From: an uncultured Candidatus Thioglobus sp.
GTDB taxonomy: Bacteria; Pseudomonadota; Gammaproteobacteria; PS1; Thioglobaceae
Assembly (NCBI GenBank): GCA_910595805.1
Contig: CAJVCK010000003.1
Coordinates: 12,330-76,329 of the forward strand
Direction of reading: 5' to 3'
Length of the DNA stretch: 64,000 nt
Both the position numbers and the translations under genes were made by a program. A model generated the notes under the pieces. The model was given only the letters and a program-made list of their open reading frames with translations, made no database searches and was not told where the DNA came from. Positions within the stretch are counted from its first letter, which is position 1, and each line of letters starts with the position of its first letter. Positions 60,676 through 64,000 of the stretch are shown here, in pieces.

Positions 60676-62667
60676 GTGGGCAAGAAATTTCAACTAGAAT
60701 CGCAATTTTCTCCAGCTGGAGACCAACCAAAAGCTATTGAGGTATTAGTAGATGGTATTAATTCTGGCGAGAAGTTCCAGACACTACTTGGTGTAACGGG
60801 GTCAGGTAAGACCTTTACCTTGGCCAACGTGATTAAACAGACTAAACGGCCTAGCTTAATCATGGCGCCTAATAAAACATTAGCTGCGCAATTGTATAGT
60901 GAGATGAAAGATTTCTTCCCTAATAATGCGGTGGAATATTTTGTGTCATATTATGATTATTATCAGCCAGAAGCTTATGTGCCGGCAAGTGATACTTATA
61001 TTGAAAAAGATTCCTCAATTAATGAGCAAATAGAGCAAATGCGCTTGTCTGCGACTAAGGCTTTACTAGAACGAGACGATGTTATTATTATTGCTAGTGT
61101 TTCAGCGATTTACGGTTTGGGCGATCCAGATAGCTATATGCAAATGTTATTGCATTTGAGTGTGGGTGAGGTAACCAATCAGAGAGAGATCTTATCACGC
61201 TTATCTCAAATGCAATACACACGTAATGATGTCACTTTAATACGAGGGCATTTTAGAGTTAAAGGTGAAGTGATTGATATTTTTCCAGCGGACTCTGAAG
61301 AGCAGGCTATCCGTATTGAAATGTTTGATGATGAAATCGAGGCTATTTATTGGTTTGACCCATTAACAGGTGAAAAGCTTAAATCTTTGCAGCGTATTAC
61401 TATTTATCCACAAACGCATTATGTCACCCCTAAATCTAAGATTTTAAATATGTTGGATGACATTAAAGCTGAGCTTAAGGTTAGGCGTAAAGAGTTGCTA
61501 TCACTCAATAAATTGGTGGAAGAGCAGCGCTTAACACAACGTGTGAAAATGGATATTGAAATGATGCGCGAGTTAGGTTATTGCAATGGTATTGAAAATT
61601 ATTCACGTTATTTGTCTGGTAGAAATCCTGGCGAAGCTCCACCCACATTGATGGACTATTTGCCTGATGACGCACTGGTAATTTTGGATGAGTCACATGT
61701 TACAGCTAGTCAGATTGGTGGCATGTATAAGGGCGATAGGGCACGTAAAAAAACGTTAGTAGAGTTTGGTTTTAGACTGCCATCAGCACTGGACAACCGT
61801 CCGTTAAAATTTAACGAGTTTGAAGAGCGGGCGCATCAGTGCATCTTGGTATCGGCAACACCAGCAGCTTACGAGCTAGAGGTGTCCAACGTGATTGCCG
61901 AGCAAGTGGTAAGACCAACCGGATTATTAGACCCAGTGATTGATGTGCGCCCTGTTGATACTCAAGTGGATGATTTACTCAGTGAAATCCACAAATGTGT
62001 GGAGGTTGGTGAGCGTGTATTGGTAACTACTTTAACTAAGCGTATGTCTGAACAGCTGAGTGATTATCTCAATGATCATAATGTTAAAGTACGCTATTTG
62101 CATTCTGATATTGATACCGTAGAGCGGGTAGAAATTATTCGTGATTTGCGTTTAGGTGTGTTTGATGTGTTGGTAGGTATTAACTTACTTAGAGAGGGTT
62201 TAGATATTCCTGAAGTATCATTAGTGGCGATTTTGGATGCCGATAAGGAGGGATTCCTACGCTCTGAACGCTCACTGATTCAAACCATGGGAAGAGCGGC
62301 ACGTAATGTGAATGGTAGGGCAATTTTATATGCCGATCGAATCACAGGGTCGATGGAACGCGCTATGGGAGAGACTAACAGGCGTCGTGAAAAACAACAA
62401 GCTTACAATGAGAAACACAACATTACACCAAAGGGTGTGATGAAGCCAATTATTAATATTTTAGATACGGATATTTCCAGTCAAGAAAATGACGATAATA
62501 TAGTGAATGAAAATATTCAAAGTCAACTTTCCCCAGTGCAATTAGCCAAAGAGATTAAAGCACTAGAAAAACAAATGTATGCTTTTGCAGAAGAATTAAA
62601 GTTTGAACAAGCAGCAGATGTGCGTAACCAAATAAAACAACTTAAAGATGGTCAATTTAAACATTAA
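60676..62667 (+). CDS. uvrB: Excinuclease ABC subunit UvrB
   Basis: Damage-verifying helicase of nucleotide excision repair. 663 residues: [17 protein letters not shown] (Walker A), [12 protein letters not shown] in the beta-hairpin region, [50 protein letters not shown], and a C-terminal UVR domain ([25 protein letters not shown]) that binds UvrC. The frame begins with GTG at 60676; no better ATG lies nearby. It overlaps queE by 20 bases. Confidence 0.97.
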   Translation: MGKKFQLESQFSPAGDQPKAIEVLVDGINSGEKFQTLLGVTGSGKTFTLANVIKQTKRPSLIMAPNKTLAAQLYSEMKDFFPNNAVEYFVSYYDYYQPEAYVPASDTYIEKDSSINEQIEQMRLSATKALLERDDVIIIASVSAIYGLGDPDSYMQMLLHLSVGEVTNQREILSRLSQMQYTRNDVTLIRGHFRVKGEVIDIFPADSEEQAIRIEMFDDEIEAIYWFDPLTGEKLKSLQRITIYPQTHYVTPKSKILNMLDDIKAELKVRRKELLSLNKLVEEQRLTQRVKMDIEMMRELGYCNGIENYSRYLSGRNPGEAPPTLMDYLPDDALVILDESHVTASQIGGMYKGDRARKKTLVEFGFRLPSALDNRPLKFNEFEERAHQCILVSATPAAYELEVSNVIAEQVVRPTGLLDPVIDVRPVDTQVDDLLSEIHKCVEVGERVLVTTLTKRMSEQLSDYLNDHNVKVRYLHSDIDTVERVEIIRDLRLGVFDVLVGINLLREGLDIPEVSLVAILDADKEGFLRSERSLIQTMGRAARNVNGRAILYADRITGSMERAMGETNRRREKQQAYNEKHNITPKGVMKPIINILDTDISSQENDDNIVNENIQSQLSPVQLAKEIKALEKQMYAFAEELKFEQAADVRNQIKQLKDGQFKH

Positions 62668-63283
62668 CGAAATATTTTATTCATTGCAAGGTGAAGCTCG
62701 TGAAGTGGGTTTGCCGACTGTATTTGTGCGTCTAACCGGTTGTCCATTGCGCTGCACGTATTGTGATACTGAATACGCCTTTAAGGGTAATAATATGCTC
62801 AGTATTAAAGAGATACTCGCTGAAGTTAAACAATACAATACACGGTATGTATGTGTCACTGGTGGCGAGCCACTGGCACAAATCAACTGCCATGTTTTGT
62901 TAGATGCACTGATTAAGGATAGTTACCAAGTATCGTTAGAAACCAGTGGTAGTATCGATATCAGCGAGGTTAATCCAGGAGTGTCAATTGTGATGGATGT
63001 TAAAACACCGTCGTCAGATGAATCAAAACATAATAAATATGAAAATATTGCTAACCTTAAAGCCAAAGACCAGCTAAAGTTTGTGATTGGCTCAATTGAT
63101 GATTTTGATTGGAGTGTTGATATAATGAACCAATATCCAACACAGGCTGGTGTATTGTTTTCACCAGTGTTTGATGTAGTTACCCCTACGCAATTAGCTG
63201 ACTGGATTTTAGATAAACAACTGAGTGTGCGTATGCAAGTGCAGATGCACAAGTTGCTTTGGGGTGACGAACCTGGTAGGTAA
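62648..63283 (+). CDS. queE: 7-carboxy-7-deazaguanine synthase QueE
   Basis: Radical SAM enzyme of the queuosine (PreQ0) pathway. 211 residues: [40 protein letters not shown] with the Cx3Cx2C iron-sulfur site, [19 protein letters not shown], and [10 protein letters not shown]. This is the compact proteobacterial form, which makes CDG for tRNA. ATG overlaps the uvrB end, so both are on one transcript. Confidence 0.94.
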   Translation: MVNLNINEIFYSLQGEAREVGLPTVFVRLTGCPLRCTYCDTEYAFKGNNMLSIKEILAEVKQYNTRYVCVTGGEPLAQINCHVLLDALIKDSYQVSLETSGSIDISEVNPGVSIVMDVKTPSSDESKHNKYENIANLKAKDQLKFVIGSIDDFDWSVDIMNQYPTQAGVLFSPVFDVVTPTQLADWILDKQLSVRMQVQMHKLLWGDEPGR

Positions 63284-63784
63284 CTAGTTAATGGTTATCT
63301 TTTTAACTTGTGGCTTTGGTTTGTCTAGTTTTGGAATAGATACCATTAACACCCCATCTTGAAAATCTGCATTAATGTTGTCTTTGTCGCCGTCACGCGG
63401 AATTGACATTGAGTGAGAGAAGCTAGTTGATGATTTAGCGCTTTGATTGGTAGAAGATTTCTCACTATTGCGGACACCTTTGATAGTTAGCATATTATTG
63501 TTGATAGAGATATCAATGTCTTTCTTGCCTAAACCAGAAAGCTTCACCTCTACTATATAGCTATTATTATCTTTATCAAAGTATTGCCTTGATTGTGAGC
63601 TAAAACGATTTACCGAATGCTTTAATCGATTCATTTCATGGTCTAATTGTTGAAATTGTTGGTTAAAGTCACGCCAAAATCCACCATTATTAAAACTATT
63701 ATTAAAAAAATCTGATTGAGATAGCCCGTGGGCGCTCAGCGCAGTAGAAATTAGTAACGCAAAAGCAGTTAATATGTTTTTCAT
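63284..63784 (-). CDS. Small heat-shock protein (Hsp20) with N-terminal signal peptide
   Basis: 166 residues. MKNILTAFALLISTALSAHG is a signal peptide with cleavage near Ala18; a Phe/Asn-rich arm (FFNNSFNNGGFWRDFNQQFQ) follows, then the alpha-crystallin domain (YFDKDNNSYIVEVKLSGLGKKDIDISINNNMLTIKG, FSHSMSIPRDGDKDNINADFQDGVLMVSIPK), with the A-x-x-x-n-G-V-L-type end seen in GVLMVSIPK. Hsp20 proteins are normally cytoplasmic; this one is predicted to act in the periplasm or to be membrane-attached. It abuts queE tail to tail (adjacent stops). AAGGAT precedes the ATG. Confidence 0.9.
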   Translation of the reverse strand: MKNILTAFALLISTALSAHGLSQSDFFNNSFNNGGFWRDFNQQFQQLDHEMNRLKHSVNRFSSQSRQYFDKDNNSYIVEVKLSGLGKKDIDISINNNMLTIKGVRNSEKSSTNQSAKSSTSFSHSMSIPRDGDKDNINADFQDGVLMVSIPKLDKPKPQVKKITIN

Positions 63785-63858
63785 AATAAATCCTTAATAT
63801 GTCTAATTAATTTTTAAAGACATTGTACAAAAATTAATTTTGAATTTCAAGTGATTTT

Positions 63859-64000
63859 TTAAGCGAGCTTGTCGTCTGCAACATGATAAGTTGGATCTTC
63901 TAAAACGTTAACTTCTACTAAATTTTTAGCAGTTTTTAGTAGTAGTCGGCATTCTGCGCTAAGGTGTTGTAAATGCAGTGTTTTACCCACACGTTTATAG
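63859..64000 (-). CDS. SulP family anion transporter, C-terminal STAS end (5' part outside window)
   Basis: The last 46 residues of a minus-strand gene that runs off the right edge. [37 protein letters not shown] matches the C-terminal STAS domain ending of SulP transporters ([33 protein letters not shown]). The family moves sulfate, bicarbonate and other anions; the substrate cannot be read from this piece. A bicarbonate or sulfate role would fit an autotrophic sulfur oxidiser (inference). Confidence 0.8.
   Translation of the reverse strand, partial: YKRVGKTLHLQHLSAECRLLLKTAKNLVEVNVLEDPTYHVADDKLA

Overview
This 64 kb window is a gene-dense, visibly AT-rich stretch of a bacterial chromosome. 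It looks gammaproteobacterial: it has a dnaA-dnaN-recF-gyrB cluster, LolA, SspA/SspB, a three-gene cytochrome bc1 operon, and both a cbb3 and an aa3 oxidase. A class I phosphoribulokinase implies Calvin-cycle CO2 fixation. Together with the heavy investment in respiratory oxidases and the base composition, this points to a marine chemolithoautotroph of the SUP05/Ca. Thioglobus type of sulfur oxidiser. That placement is inference from gene content; no 16S gene or sulfur-oxidation gene is in the window.

Region by region. 1-2.7 kb: the 3' end of ftsK, lolA and a tRNA-Thr. 2.7-16.3 kb: a terminal-oxidase district. It holds ccoNOQP on the minus strand (CcoP carries a third, cytochrome c5-like heme domain), then SURF1 and a DUF2909 protein, then coxB-coxA-small protein-ctaG-coxC, followed by heme A synthase, a SCO protein with a His-rich insert, a second SCO-like protein and the heme O synthase. 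16.3-34.4 kb: housekeeping genes for histidine (hisF), isoprenoid and phospholipid synthesis (uppS-cdsA-dxr), purine, methionine and flavin synthesis, DNA repair (mutY), a sodium-channel-like ion channel, pyrC-anmK-secA and a DciA-like protein. 34.4-43.5 kb: petABC, sspAB, bioD, a class IB-type dihydroorotate dehydrogenase, leuS and chrA. 43.5-50.8 kb: dnaA-dnaN-recF-gyrB-prk on the minus strand, with repeats in the dnaA-dnaN gap that could be part of the origin. 50.9-52.6 kb: UPF0114, tpiA, secG.

The least ordinary part is 52.7-55.7 kb. Between a tRNA-Leu and a tRNA-Asn gene sit four consecutive, related, exported, low-complexity proteins. They are built from about 9-residue Asn/Gly/Trp-Gly-Pro-Phe repeats, a conserved W-x-x-x-T-D core, and (in two of them clearly, in a third weakly) a C-terminal region of 8-residue Gly-x-Ala-Asp-Ala-Tyr-Ala-Lys repeats. 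Several have their own promoter and strong terminator. Their composition recalls structural coat proteins such as sulfur-globule envelope proteins, but I cannot assign them to a named family. I regard this locus as the best candidate for an undescribed system.

55.8-64 kb: two small exported or anchored proteins of unknown role, a YgiQ-type radical SAM protein, an aspartate aminotransferase, uvrB-queE, an exported small heat-shock protein, and the 3' end of a SulP anion transporter running off the right edge.
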